Below, in pieces: positions 34,583-46,133 of a DNA stretch of 64,000 nt. Position numbers and translations under genes: made by a program. The notes beneath the pieces were generated by a model, which was not told the origin of the DNA, searched no databases, and saw only the letters and a list, made by a program, of their open reading frames with translations. The first letter of the stretch is position 1, and each line of letters starts with the position of its first letter. The stretch covers positions 217,501-281,500 of the forward strand of contig CALNXK010000372.1 in NCBI GenBank assembly GCA_942486035.1. The letters run 5' to 3'. The DNA is from Porites lobata. Lineage: Eukaryota > Cnidaria > Anthozoa > Scleractinia > Poritidae.

Positions 34583-37304
34583 TTTTAAGAATATGTCCAC
34601 CATTAAACTCGAATGGCCATCAAATATTCACAAAGAGACTGGAAAAATGTTGCATTGCACACTAATTATGCCAATGAAAGTCAACCAACTTCCAAGTTAT
34701 CGTAGCTCGAAAAATATTTTTGAATAAAACATATGAGCAAAATCAAGGTTTAAACTTTATCTTAGCTTCTTTTGTATACGAACTCCGATAACAAACTTCG
34801 CTGCCACAACCCTTCTGTCCATTACCAGGATTTGAGATTACTAACCTAACGGTAGGCCTGTTTTCTCAGACCTACCCAAAGTGTATACAAGATACCTTTT
34901 TATTATCATTAAATTTCGCCAAAGCTTTCGCAAAAAATGATTGCTGAGTTAAAATTGTTGTCAGTGTGTACTTCCTCTTTAAAGGGGCTGTGTCACGGCA
35001 GTCCAGTTCATTTTGTTTAATTTTGCCAATTACTTGCCTTCAATCGCTATTGAACTTAAAGTAAGCAAAGAAATTATAGGTAAATGACAAAATCAGAGAT
35101 CTGAGACAAACAAATATGTCTCCTGAGCATTATTTTTGAAGTTGCAAACAGCAGGGATCAACTTTAAAAAACTGTTAGGCTGAACAGTTTTCAAAAACCC
35201 TAATTTCAATCCGTTTCAATCTTCTTCAGTTTGGCCTATCCGTGGTATCTGTTGTTTCTGTTATGTTATTTAAACCTTCCTTTAAAGTTTTAGGCGGTAA
35301 TTTTTTTATGTTTCTCTTAATTTAACGGACGTTTTGTAATTTCCTTATTTGGCTAAATTTCGTGACACAGCTCCTTTAATAACTCCAGTAGAACGAACAA
35401 GATCGTTTATTGCAGTTTCTCAGCCTGTGAGGGGAACTAGGTAAGGGATGAGCGCGCTTTCCCCTTCATCGCTGGTATCGCCATTATTTACGCCCTTACT
35501 TTCTCACGCGACTGCTTACCCATTCATACTAACAGCTGCTTTCTGTTCGCTTCTTGTAATCATTTAAGGGCTTTTAACCACAGTTATTATTTAAGTTTCC
35601 CGTATAAAGGGTAGCGGCCTTTGAAGCAAAGAAAACATCTCTTGTTCAAAACATGTTGTAACATCCTTTGTTTTTTTGACCCATTGCAAATGTTTGGGTT
35701 GTTACTTGTTATTTTCTTACCGGCCTATCCTTTGCTATTTCTGTTCATGAACTTTCAAAGGTTCAACGATCCAAGTTGTATTTCAGAACCTAGAAAAACG
35801 AAAATATTTTTAAAATTTCTAGTTATAAAAGAACCCAAAACTCAGGAGGGGATCTACGCGGAGGGGGCAGGGGTGCGCTCCCTCCCCTGAGGTGACCTGC
35901 GGCTTCCTAAAACAACTGATTTTCTGGGGGGATTTGTGTTTTATTGGTATTGAAGTAAAACATGAGACGAGGTTGAAAAACTTCTGTCAAAAGCCTTAAA
36001 AATGGAATGTGGGCTTTAGTGGTCCCCTCCTAAGAAAAATTCCTGGATCCGCCGCTGAAACTATAGCTTTTTTTTAAAATCTTGTTTCTACAATGTATTG
36101 CGAATCTAAGCTTCGGGCTTAAAAAAAGACAATTTCAGCAATATTTAACTGTGCGGCGATGACTACTAGCAAGATGAAAAAACCTCGCGATGCGAGGACT
36201 TGCTGTTCACTGGGAAACTGTGAAATGGTTTGAAAGGCTTATTATTGTTCTTTTCGCACAATGACTCCTAACATAGCGCTTAACTTTCCAGCAAATACTG
36301 AGCTGATTGGCTGTCTTGAAGGAAGAGAGCTGAAAAATGTTTGCTCAAGTAAGCAATGGATTCAATACCTGGACTGACGTTAAGGCCAGTGATCAAAGTC
36401 CCAAAATAATTGTAGAATTATCTTCACAAGTGCCCAGTGGACGAATTTTCGACCGGTTGAAGTTCACGCGTTTTGGTGTTCTGTTTACACGAAACCATCT
36501 TAACCGTACAAAGGAAGTGGAAGTTGTCAGAAACTTCTAAAGGTTTTTGTTTCAGAATAAAGGGAAGTTTCAATCTGCTAAAGATTTAGGAAATTTCGGA
36601 CAATTCTCTATTCAGCTGCCAACCTCCATCAAGCGGCTACTTCGCGTTGCCCCAAGGGTATAGCCGCTTAATGAAGGCTCATTGTCAAACTGTGCTTGAT
36701 ATTGGCTTACTGTGAATTGTCGTTACCAAACTGAAGAGTATAGCCGCTAATGGAGCTTCATTGTCAAACTGTGCTTGCATATTAGCTTACTGTGAATTTT
36801 AAACCCGGAATTTTGCGCGTTTAATAAAGGAATACATCACAAAAGTGTTAAAGTTAATGCTTGCTCCCTTTTTAAGCGACACAATGATTAATTCATCTAG
36901 AATACAACAGGCTCTTTGCGCTATAATACAGAACGAACGTGAATGAACGTGTATAATGAGTATAGTCTTACACAACTCGCAAACCTCATTTAAATAGTGA
37001 CAAAACTAACATATTAATATTCGAGATAATTGCAGCTTCCTTCTGTTTTTCGTTTTAGCAAAATAGATATAAATTATTAACTGCCTTTCAATTAACAAAT
37101 AAAGAAGCCGTGACTTTGCTTTGTTCAGTTGTGACTGAAGTACGCGGAGCGGCTAGAGCATGAAAGAAGTGTAAGGGTAAACACGAGACGTAGTCGGTCT
37201 AAAAGAGCTTAGTCAAGACTTCTTTTTTTGTTTTTGATAAGGAATCCTTTAAATTCCCCACGCACGCTTTTTCAACCAATCAGAGAGCGCGCTATAGAAA
37301 AAAA
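34583..37304. other. Repeat-derived upstream flank of copy 3, no gene
   Basis: Collinear with 6983-9693. It includes the MITE at 35836-36061 and the 80-bp tandem pair at 36658-36798. The small frames kept in both copies (8017-8286 and 35621-35890) have no domain and overlap the MITE, so they are not called. Confidence 0.55.
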
Positions 37305-37658
37305 GCCTGACCCTGGGTTAACGCTAATCGACCTTCGAAAAACTGGGCCGAGAAGCCTAAATATTAAAGGTATTCTCCTTTGGCGGAGCCTCCCCCTTTA
37401 GGCTATTGTAGGGAGTACCCTTCCCACCAGGTATTTTTCAACCACCATTAAACTCGAATAAGCCGTCAACACGCTCATTGTGCCAATTAAAGTCCCCCAA
37501 TTTCCAAGTTATCCAAGCTCGAAAAATATTTTTGAATAAATATTTATTAGCCAATCAAGGAATATTTCAACTTCATCTAAACTTCTTTTGTATATGCGAA
37601 CTCCGATAACGAATTTTACTGTTACAACCCTTCTGCCCATTACCGGGATTTAAAGTTA

Positions 37659-40017
37659 ATATATAGATTTAGCCAGGGCTAAAAGCGAGGCTCCCATTAA
37701 TAAATTTATAATTTTAATTAAACAATAAACTTGTATTCCACAATTTAGTTAACTTTAGAGCACATTTATGTGACGTTTGAGGGAAAGGCTAAGTGATTTC
37801 AGAGAAAAATAATTTGCAACAGCCCAAGAGTGAACCAAATCTTACATCGAGTTGATAGCCCCACATGTACACCCAAAAACTGGTAATCATCTTCGATCAC
37901 ATTTAAGAGCCATAATGGCTCTTGATCACCGTCGATTAATTAGGCCTGGAAAAAAAATCAGGCCGAATTTTTTGCGTCGGACAAGTTAACTTTGCAACAA
38001 CCTGCCAACAAATCTGGGTGCGTGTAAACCAACCTTTTATACCATTTGTACATCACATCTGAGGTGAAACAGTAGTATGAGGCACTGTTTTTATCATACA
38101 GACCTTGGACAGAAAGCAGTATTTCACAATTTTGCAATACAAATTGCACTCATTCAGTAGTACGGACGATGGAAGTACGCGTTGGCTTTTAGCTAAACCG
38201 TTTCCAAAATCACCTTTACGGCCATCCGATTCTCACTTTTGTAGTGCGAGCTGAGGCGAGAGTTTGAATGAACATTAACAGAGTTACGCTCCAACATGAT
38301 AAAGAATTTGTTATGTTTATTTTTGTATTTTAAAATGGTTTAACGCGCGGCATTTTGAGTACTCCTGGAAGCGATGTCCACTGAACGACTGAAAACAATC
38401 GGCACAGCGATTAAAATTACAAGAGAGACTACTAACAATCAATAACAGAAATATAATTCGGTGAAACATAAACAGAGACAACAATTTTCATTCAGGAAGA
38501 CAAGTATTAAAGTGTCTCTAAAAATCCTGATTCTTCAAGCGTAAACCTTAAGTTTATGTTTTAAGCCGTCTTCCCGGTGTTTGCTTTTTTCAAAGACGAA
38601 CTCGAGGCAAGAAAATCGCTCAAAGCTTTCTTTTACAGCCAGAATTATAACTAAATATTATTTGGAACGTTTTCTTTCTATTCGCGGTGAGAAACTGTCT
38701 AAAGCTAAGGCTTTTTAAAGTTCTGTAAGCTTATCATCAAACCTCATACTCGGTCAGATCATTTTCTCAAATCTTACAAACGTGCATAAACTAAATACCC
38801 GCATAAACTACGCTCGACTTCATTATAATTAGATACAAAAAGCAAACACCAAATACAATAATTACTCTGGCTTACCATTCGAGATGCAGCTCCTGAAAGG
38901 TATCCAGTAAGGCCAGTGTAGCTTCAGACTTTGCAACCCTCTTACGCATCAAGCAAGGTGAAAACGAAAACGATGCCATCCGAAATCGGATTTCCTACTT
39001 TGACAAGCGACGTATTTCTCTACCAAAAACCCAATAAACAAAACTAGCCATGAATAACAGAAGACTCCTTAAGCAGCTTGTAGCAGCTGAATTTCATTTT
39101 GTACATCCAGTGGAAAAAGACAGTTAAAACCATCACAAGTTGGCACAAAACTCTGTCAGCTTCAGCTGCCAAAGTAAACAAGATTCAAGATGCTGCACAA
39201 ATTTTCCGCATGAACTCACCTGTCAAATTTTGACCAATCAGAGCATAAAAATTGAACGTAGAGCGTGACCAACGCGTGACCATGGTGAGAAAAGTCGAAA
39301 GCAACTGTCTTCCCTGCCGGTAACAGCTGGCTGAATTTTCGCGTCCGAGGTCAGTTTGAAACCAAAATTTTAATTGTACGGCGCATAAACACAACATATT
39401 TCATATGAATTTTAAAAAAATTAAACTTGAGCCTGCGATCACTTGAAAACTAGTAACTTGTCAGCGGATAACTTCAAAAAAATACTTGACTTCGATGGGC
39501 CGACACCTGAGCCCGCGATATGGTCAAGTCGTACTGGTCAGCGGGTACCTTGTTTTGACAGCTGTCAATTGATCAAAACATTGATGTCCAATATGTGTGC
39601 ATTATCAGTTTTCCTGTGCTCCCAAACTGGCTAGAAAGTATGAGATTGAACATTGTTCGCGATCTAGTAAAACAATTAACTGGTCAGCGGACAGCATCCA
39701 AATAAATCACGTCACCTCGATGAGTTGACACATGAGCCCGCGGTATGGTCTTGGGATACTGGTCAGTGGCTATCCTGTTTTGACAGCTGTCAATTGACCA
39801 TACTGTGCATGTCCTAAATGAAAGATGTGGACTAACCAAGATACGCCTAAGACACCCCTCCCTTCCATTTGATAGTCTCCCCTACCCTATCCGTGCAATC
39901 TGTAGACGCGTACGTACGTTCGGTCAATCACGTGACAACCAAACGAAAAGAGGTTGACCATATTCCATGAGTATGGGGCTCTGTCCCACGCGCGCTTCGC
40001 GCGCGCGGGAGCCCCGC
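37659..40017. mobile_element. 2.36-kb Helitron-like insertion (tentative class)
   Basis: Copy 1 has the uninterrupted site (TTTAAAGTTATTAAGCAAAC at 10032-10051), so the limits are exact: TA on both sides, or insertion between A and T. There are no long terminal inverted repeats. The 3' end is a strong GC hairpin (GGGGCTCTGTCCC, then a GCGCGC stem, closing with GGGAGCCCC) a few bases before the end. The 5' subterminal AGCGAGGCTCCC is complementary to it. A terminal hairpin and A-T insertion without a long duplication suggest a Helitron or Helentron, but the expected CTRR end is not present. There is no Rep/helicase frame, so it is non-autonomous. Confidence 0.7.
39440..39815. repeat. Two diverged direct repeats inside the Helitron-like element
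   Basis: Both units contain an ACTGGTCAGCGG-like block, a GAGCCCGCG(A/G)TATGGTC block and TGTTTTGACAGCTGTCAATT followed by GA. The second unit starts about 215 bp after the first. The TGACAGCTGTCA core is a perfect palindrome. Confidence 0.65.
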
Positions 40018-40870
40018 TATTAAGCAAACAGTAGGCTTGTTAGACTACCGAAAATTGCAGAAAGATATTGTCACTAGGTTACACGCGACTGCTAACCACT
40101 CACTGCTAACAGCTGCTTTCTGTTCACTTCCCGTAACTGTTTATTGGCTTTTAACCACAATTATATTTTATTATTTTCCCGTTAAAGGGTAGGGACTTTG
40201 AAGCAAACAAAACATATATTTTGCAAAACATGTGGTCAGAATCCTTTGTGGTGTTGTTCTATTGCAAATGTTTGGGTTGTTACTTGCTATTTTCTTACTT
40301 ACCCTTTGATGAACTTTTAGAGGCTCAACATTCTAGGTTATAACTCAGAACCTAAAAAAAATGAAGATATTTTTTAAATTTTTTGCTACAAAAGAACACA
40401 CAATATTAAAACCGTAGCTTTTAATAACCTCTTTCTGCAAGGTACGGCGAATCTAAGCTTCTCTTTAAAAGAAAGACAAAATTCAGCTAGACGTTTAAGT
40501 GTGGTGGCGATGACTATTCGCAAGATGACTTCGCGATCAAGCGAGGACTTTGCTGTTCATTGGGAAATGTTTAATTGTTTTAAAGGCTTATGTTTGTTTT
40601 TTTCGCACTACAACTTCTAACATAACGCTTACCTTCCCAACAATTTTGAACTGGTTCAAGCTGTCTTTAATAAAGAGAGCTGAAAAATTTGCTCAAGTTT
40701 GCAACGGATCCATTCCCTGGACTGACTGACGTCAAGGCTTTGTTTAACGTAAAACGGATTGCTCCTGCACCGTCCCTGAAATGATCGCCGTCTTAAATCA
40801 TCATAAGGATAAACTTTAACTGATAACGGTTCAAATAAACTTGAATTACGCTCTCTCCCAGAATTGAGAT

Positions 40871-41386
40871 AGCCTGCGAAAACATCCGTTTCTCCTCGCT
40901 CTTCGTCGCTGAGGACGTTTCGCGCGGAGGAACGTCTGCGACTTAGCGACAGAAATTCCATACTGATGACGTAAAATCTGTCCAGAATCCGGTCAGAAGC
41001 GCTGATTGGTCGACGGAGCAGTTACATTGTCTTAGCTATTGTTTACAAATGACAGACAAAAGACCAAATGCCAAAAAGGTCAAATGTAAACACGAAGAAT
41101 CTCTAACAAAACAGTCAATATTTGTGCAATATAGTCTTCTCTAGAAGAAGCATTTGAGTTTTGCTGGAGCTCGTGGGCAGATCAACACAACACTTTACCA
41201 AAATCGACCAGAAGACACGCAAAATTAGACAAATTTATATTTGGAACCCCATGGCTACCGGATTTATTATGTAAACATTGATTTGCGTCATCAGTATGGA
41301 ATTTCTGTCACTGAGTCGAAGACGTTCCTCCGCGCGAAACGTCCTCAGCGACGAAGAGCGAGGAGAAACGGATGTTTTCGCAGGCT
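40871..41386. mobile_element. 516-bp Mutator-like MITE with about 100-bp terminal inverted repeats
   Basis: It starts AGCCTGCGAAAACATCCGTT and ends with its reverse complement; the arms match for about 100 bp (to near ATTCCATACTGATGACG). AGAATTGAGAT occurs at 40860-40870 and 41387-41397 and once only at the empty site in copy 1 (10882-10892). Depending on where the element is taken to begin, the target duplication is 9 to 11 bp, as in Mutator-like elements. Reading frames across the arms are not genes. Confidence 0.85.
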
Positions 41387-41937
41387 AGAATTGAGATGGT
41401 TCCCTTTCCTTAATTTGTCATCCTCCTTTAATAGCTATAGCAAGCGTGAACGTGACGTTTAATTTACATTTGTGACAGTTATAGCATGATAGACTATTAA
41501 TTAGCCTTTTAAATACATTGTTTGAGTAAAGTTTAACAAGATAAGAGATAGATAGATAGATAGATCGATCGATAAATTACCAATACTTTGTAGTCAGAAG
41601 ACTGAATTGCGTATTTACAAATGATGCAATTAATAAAATGTGTATTTAAAACTAAGTACAGTAAAAATAAAAGTATAAAAAATATGATACAAAGACTAAA
41701 AAATTACGTATATATAATATTATTAACCAAAGGTTACGGAGTGCGGACGACAACGATCGGAGGTCCAAACGCTTTTGCTCCAACGCTAGCTCTGCGTAAG
41801 TGGTCAAAACACGCGTGATCAGATTACAAGGGGTAGAGGATAGAAATGTGCGTGATCAAATTGCGTTAGGTACATTCCTTTCCTTACGAATGCTGGCTAC
41901 ATACATTCGACGCATGCGTAATTACAACCTGGAGATT

Positions 41938-42096
41938 AGCGATGGAGATTTTGGCGACCTTTTTATTTTAAATCTTTCAAAAATGCTAAAATTTGCCGTT
42001 ACACACTTACAGCAAAATGACAACGAAAACGAAGTATCAGCTTTTTTAGTAAAAACGTTTGTTAAAAACATAAATGACGGTAAGGATATGAGGTAA
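41938..42096 (+). other. Possible coding remnant of unknown family
   Basis: The frame reads GDFGDLFILNLSKMLKFAVT, HLQQNDNENEVSAFLVKTFV and KNINDGKDMR before a TAG-less stop at 42094-42096. The composition is protein-like (heptad-like hydrophobics), and the following CGGTAAGGAT could be a splice donor. It lies right after the repeated unit in sequence that is single-copy in the window. I do not recognise it; it may be an exon fragment picked up by a rearrangement, or chance. Confidence 0.3.
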
Positions 42097-42474
42097 TCCA
42101 AGAACTATAAGTTATCTTAACTGTTTGTTCTCAATGCACAATTGAAAATGAGTGAATTTAAGTAAAATGGCCGGTTTCAATATAAGCTTAAGCTTAAATG
42201 AAAGGCAAAGTAGCTCCGACAAGAAGCAGAACAAAAGCTTACGTCTCGTTCTGTTTTTCCCTTTCCGCTGTTGTTTCGCCGGCTCTCTACCGTTTTCTTT
42301 ATCGACAGTGAAACAAACGAAGCTATTCCACTCAATTTCCGAAGTGTTTTTCACTTTTTTAGCGAGACAAACTCTTTGAGTAAAACTTTTCTCGTTGAAT
42401 ATGTGCAAGGCGGCGCTGCAAGCTGCAGTAAAAGGCGGGAATTTTGGCGCGAAACTGACACACCTCTGTGGCTT

Positions 42475-42590
42475 CTGATTGGACATATCATTTTTTTCAC
42501 ACGTGAAAAAACATCGTTCGCGATTCTGATTAGACGTATCATTTTTTTCACGCGTGAAAACCATCGTTCGCTCCTCTGATTGGCTAGAAC
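42475..42590. repeat. 50-51-bp tandem repeats with a palindromic core
   Basis: CTGATTGGACATATC at 42475 recurs as CTGATTAGACGTATC at 42526 and starts again at 42576. Each unit includes TTTTTTTCAC(A/G)CGTGAAAA, a near-perfect palindrome, then CATCGTTCGC. The 192-codon minus-strand frame here reads through these repeats and is not called. Confidence 0.85.
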
Positions 42591-42664
42591 TAATTTGCGT
42601 ACGAAAATTTACGACATAGCTGTTTGGTGAGTATTTCTCATTATTTATATAATAAACAGTAATA

Positions 42665-43684
42665 TGCCTAAACCCTGAAAATGGTACCACTTTCGGGCGG
42701 AGATTCTCCGTGTAGGGTATTGTAGGGAGTATCTCTCCCGGTTAACACGATTTACTGAATAGGCGAATATTTGCCTTCGCAATACGGCTCTCCACTAACA
42801 GAAATTTCAGCAGTTTGATGATAATCGTACAGGAGGGAAAAGAATTGCTCAAGGAAAGTGTCAATTCCATTGGACAATTCCTCAAGCGGTCATTGAACAA
42901 TATGCCTACTGATCATGAGTATTAACGAGTTAATATTTAATGGATTTTTTAATCAGTTAAAGGAGCTATGACACGGGAATATTGCTGTTTTAGATCAAAT
43001 CTTTGCTGACCAGCTCATTAATTAGTGCCTGTAGCCATACACAAAAATGTTCCTGTAGAGTTATAAAGAAGATATCAAACAAATTTCATCAGGGAGCCGA
43101 CTAACCATAATAATTTTTATGCATGGATAGGATTAAAACTTGAAAACGTTGGCTCATCCTTGCCAACCCTTTGCAAAAACAACAGGAAACGTTTTCAATG
43201 CCTAAATATGTCATATAGTCTAAAAAAGTTAAAACTGATCCGGACCATTATATTTGGAAATCAATTGATGCGAGGAGACTGTTTCTCTCTCTCAAAAAGA
43301 TAGCAAATAGCGAGACGTCGCCCCTTTAAATGAGTAACATCTGCTGTATATACATTTACAGTCTTTTGAGAGCGATTTTCGTCTGACCTTGAAATAAAAA
43401 CACGCGAACAAAACAGAAATAACGAACAAACGGAAATAGAGCGATTTGATTGGTTCGTCGAAAGGATACAAACGCTCGTGGCTTTTGGTTGGTTAAGCGA
43501 ATGCTCGGGTGAAAAAACTCGATTTTTTTTTTTTTTCGATTTTTGGCCAATCGAACAGTGTCTTCTCCACATGCATTAGGGAAAACGAAGAGTCCATGTT
43601 TTGATCTTTGATAAAACAAATAACAAACACTTACCGAAACTGTTTTTCGAGGTCATAGGAAAATCACTCTATCGATCTAAAGTT
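42665..43684 (-). pseudogene. Receptor 3' flank without receptor (ghost unit)
   Basis: The sequence matches the DNA that follows the stop codon of the intact receptors: a family-R end at 42690-42745, then GATGATAATCGTACAGGAGG, the TTTTGATCTTTGATAAAACA block and GGTCATAGGAAAATCACTCT. It breaks off at ATCTAAAGTTA (43684), about 220 bp before the point where the receptor stop would lie, and MITE sequence follows. No receptor codon remains. This looks like a receptor unit that was deleted or never fully copied. Confidence 0.65.
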
Positions 43685-43685
43685 A

Positions 43686-43897
43686 AAGGTTGTTCAAAGT
43701 AGGGTTAAGATAACCCAGGGTTAGTGGAAAATTTCAATTCAGATATGAAAGCTTAAAAAAGCTAAATCACTTTTTTCTTTTTGTCACCATTTAATGATTA
43801 GATGCTCCAAAAAGAATGGAGAAAATGACCCAGGAAAATGCTTTTGACCAAAAAGCCTGACCCTGGGTTAACGCTAATCGACCTTCGAAAAACTGGG
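43686..43897. mobile_element. MITE with AACCCAGGGTT inverted ends
   Basis: The left end (GTTGTTCAAAGTAGGGTTAA, then GATAACCCAGGGTTAG) is mirrored by the right end (GACCCTGGGTTAACGCTAAT, then CGACCTTCGAAAAACTGGG). Only the right half is kept at 9694-9735 and 37305-37352, so a junction of the 1.7-kb unit lies inside this element. Confidence 0.6.
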
Positions 43898-45606
43898 CCG
43901 AGAAGCCTAAATATTAAAGGTATTCTCCTTTGGCGGAGCCTCCCCCTTTAGGCTATTGTAGGGAGTACCCTTCCCCCCGGGTATTTTTCAACCACCATTA
44001 AACTCGAATAAGCCGTCAACACGCTCATTGTGCCAATTAAAGTCCCCCAATTTCCAAGTTATCCAAGCTCGAAAAATATTTTTGAATAAATATTTATTAG
44101 CCAATCAAGGAATATTTCAACTTCATCTAAACTTCTTTTGTATGCGAACTCCGATAACGAATTTTACTGTTACAACCCTTCGGCCCATTACCGGGATTTA
44201 AAGTTATTAAGCAAACAGTAGGCTTGTTAGACTACCGAAAATTGCAGAAAGATATTGTCACTGAGTTACACGCGACTGTTTACCACTCACTGCTAACAGC
44301 TGCTTTCTGTTCACTTCCCGTAACCGTTTATTGGCTTTTAACCACAATTATATTTTATTATTTTCCCGTTTAAGGGTAGGGACTTTGAAGCAAACAAAAC
44401 ATATATGTTTCAAAAAATGTGGTCAGTATCCTTTGTCGTGTTGTTCTATTGCAAATGTTTGGGTTGTTACTTGCTATTTTCTTACTTATCCTTTGATGAA
44501 CTTTTAGAGCCTCAACATTCTATGTTATAATTCAGAACCAAAAAAAATGAAAATAGTTTTTAAATTTCTAGCTACAAAAGAACACACAATATTAAAACTA
44601 TAGCTTCTAAAAACCTCTTTCTGCAAGGTACGGCGAATCTAAGCTTCTCTTTAAAAGAAAGACAAAATTCATGGAGACGTTTAACTGTGATGGCGATGAC
44701 TATTAGCAAGATGACTTCGCGATCATGCGAGGACTTTGCTGTTCATTGGGAAATGTTTAATTGTTTTAAAGGCTTATGGTTGTTTTTTCACACTACAACT
44801 TCTAACACAGCGCTTACCTTTCCAACAATATTGAACTGGTTCAAGCTGTCTTGAATAAAGAGAGCTGAAAAATTTGCTCAAGTTTGCAACGGATTCATTC
44901 CCTGGACTGACTGACGTCAAGGCTTTGTTTAACGTAAAACAGATTGCTCCTCCACCGTCCCTGAAATGGTCGCCGTTTTAAATCATCATAAGGATAAACG
45001 TTAACTGAAAACGGTTCAAATAAACTTGAATTACGCTCACCCCCAGAATTGAAATGGTTCCCTTTTCTTAATTTGTCATCCTCCTTCAATAGCTATAGCA
45101 AGCGTGAACGTGACGTTTAATTTACAGTTCTGACAGTTAGAGAATGATAGTCTATTAATTAGCCTTTTAAATACATTTTTTGAGTAAAGTTTAACAAGAT
45201 AAGAGATAGATAGACAGATCGATAAATTACCAATAGTTTGTAGCCAGAAGACTGAATCGCGTATTTACAAATGATGCAATTGATAAAATGTGTATTAAAA
45301 CTAAGTACAGTAAAAATAAAAGTATAAAACATATGATAGAAAGACTAAAAATCTACGTATATATACTAGTAATAACCAAAGGTTACGGGGTGCGGGCGAC
45401 AACGATCGGAGGTCCAAACGCTCTTGCTCCAATGCTGTGCTCTGCGTAAGTTTCAAGTGACAGATGTTCAAAACACGCGTGATCAGATTACAAGGAGTAG
45501 AAGAAAGAAACGTGCGTGATCAAATTGCGTTAGGTACATTCTTTTTTCCTTATGAGTGCTAGCTACACACATGCGACGCATGCGTAATTACAACCTGGAG
45601 ATTAGG
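43852..45606. repeat. 1.7-kb repeated unit, copy d
   Basis: The uninterrupted version of the unit: it holds the empty site for the LINE (near 45350) and lacks the Helitron-like and Mutator-like insertions. It is followed by the truncated receptor at 45673-46133. Confidence 0.75.
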
Positions 45607-45672
45607 ATTGCAGGCTCCTCTTGTCGCCCTCAATTATCAATAGAGGATCTATCAGTAAAACTATTCCTAAAT

Positions 45673-46133
45673 CCAGGCTCCCGCAATTCTTACTCCGTAG
45701 GCACATCTTTTGATGTTGCCATGCCTAAATGGACAAAACGTCGCATTCATACGATCTAAAGAAATAACTGCTTTCAGCAATGCCTGCTACAGAGGTGAGA
45801 GGTAGCCACATGCTGATCATGGCAAGCACAATAAAAGGTTCCCATTCCTGATTAGCAATAATAGAGCCGATTGGGAATAATTCATTTCCAACTTCGCAAC
45901 CGTAAAGAAGGAAATGAAATACTATATCGAAAGTGCCCATTCCTCCAACAAACATATCAGCCACGGTCAAGTTTATTACCAAGTACATGGCACGAGTGCG
46001 AAGAGTACTGTTCTTTACAAAAAGAATAATAATTGACATAGGGTTCACTGCAATCACAACAACAGTTATAGTAAGGAATACAGCATACGTACCATGTGCT
46101 GCACTCGGCTGAAGAGATCATCCTGGAGATCAT
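45673..46133 (-). pseudogene. Truncated class A GPCR (receptor copy 4), duplicate of 14471-14924
   Basis: It starts at ATG 46133 and covers TM1 to TM4 like its counterpart, with the same 7-bp TTTCAGC insertion before the DRY-position box. It has two further changes of its own: a 4-bp insertion (GTAC near 46089) that breaks the frame after about 15 codons, and an in-frame AAT insertion near 46030. TM5-TM7 are missing. The shared 7-bp lesion means the fragment was already a pseudogene when duplicated. Confidence 0.88.

Larger units (their letters stand above)
37305..41944. repeat. 1.7-kb repeated unit, copy c, with two insertions
   Basis: The same unit as 9694-11404, lengthened by the Helitron-like insertion (37659-40017) and the Mutator-like element (40871-41386). 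Its right end CGACGCATGCGTAATTACAA is intact, unlike copy a. Confidence 0.75.

Noticed and set aside
40656..41462. Frames 40656-40961 and 41241-41462 with shared arginine-rich peptides
   Set aside because: Both read the terminal inverted repeats of the Mutator-like element, which explains the mirror-image similarity.
42112..42690. 192-codon minus-strand frame
   Set aside because: It reads through 50-51-bp tandem repeats and a family-R end, has no domain, and the repeats produce the internal peptide repetition.
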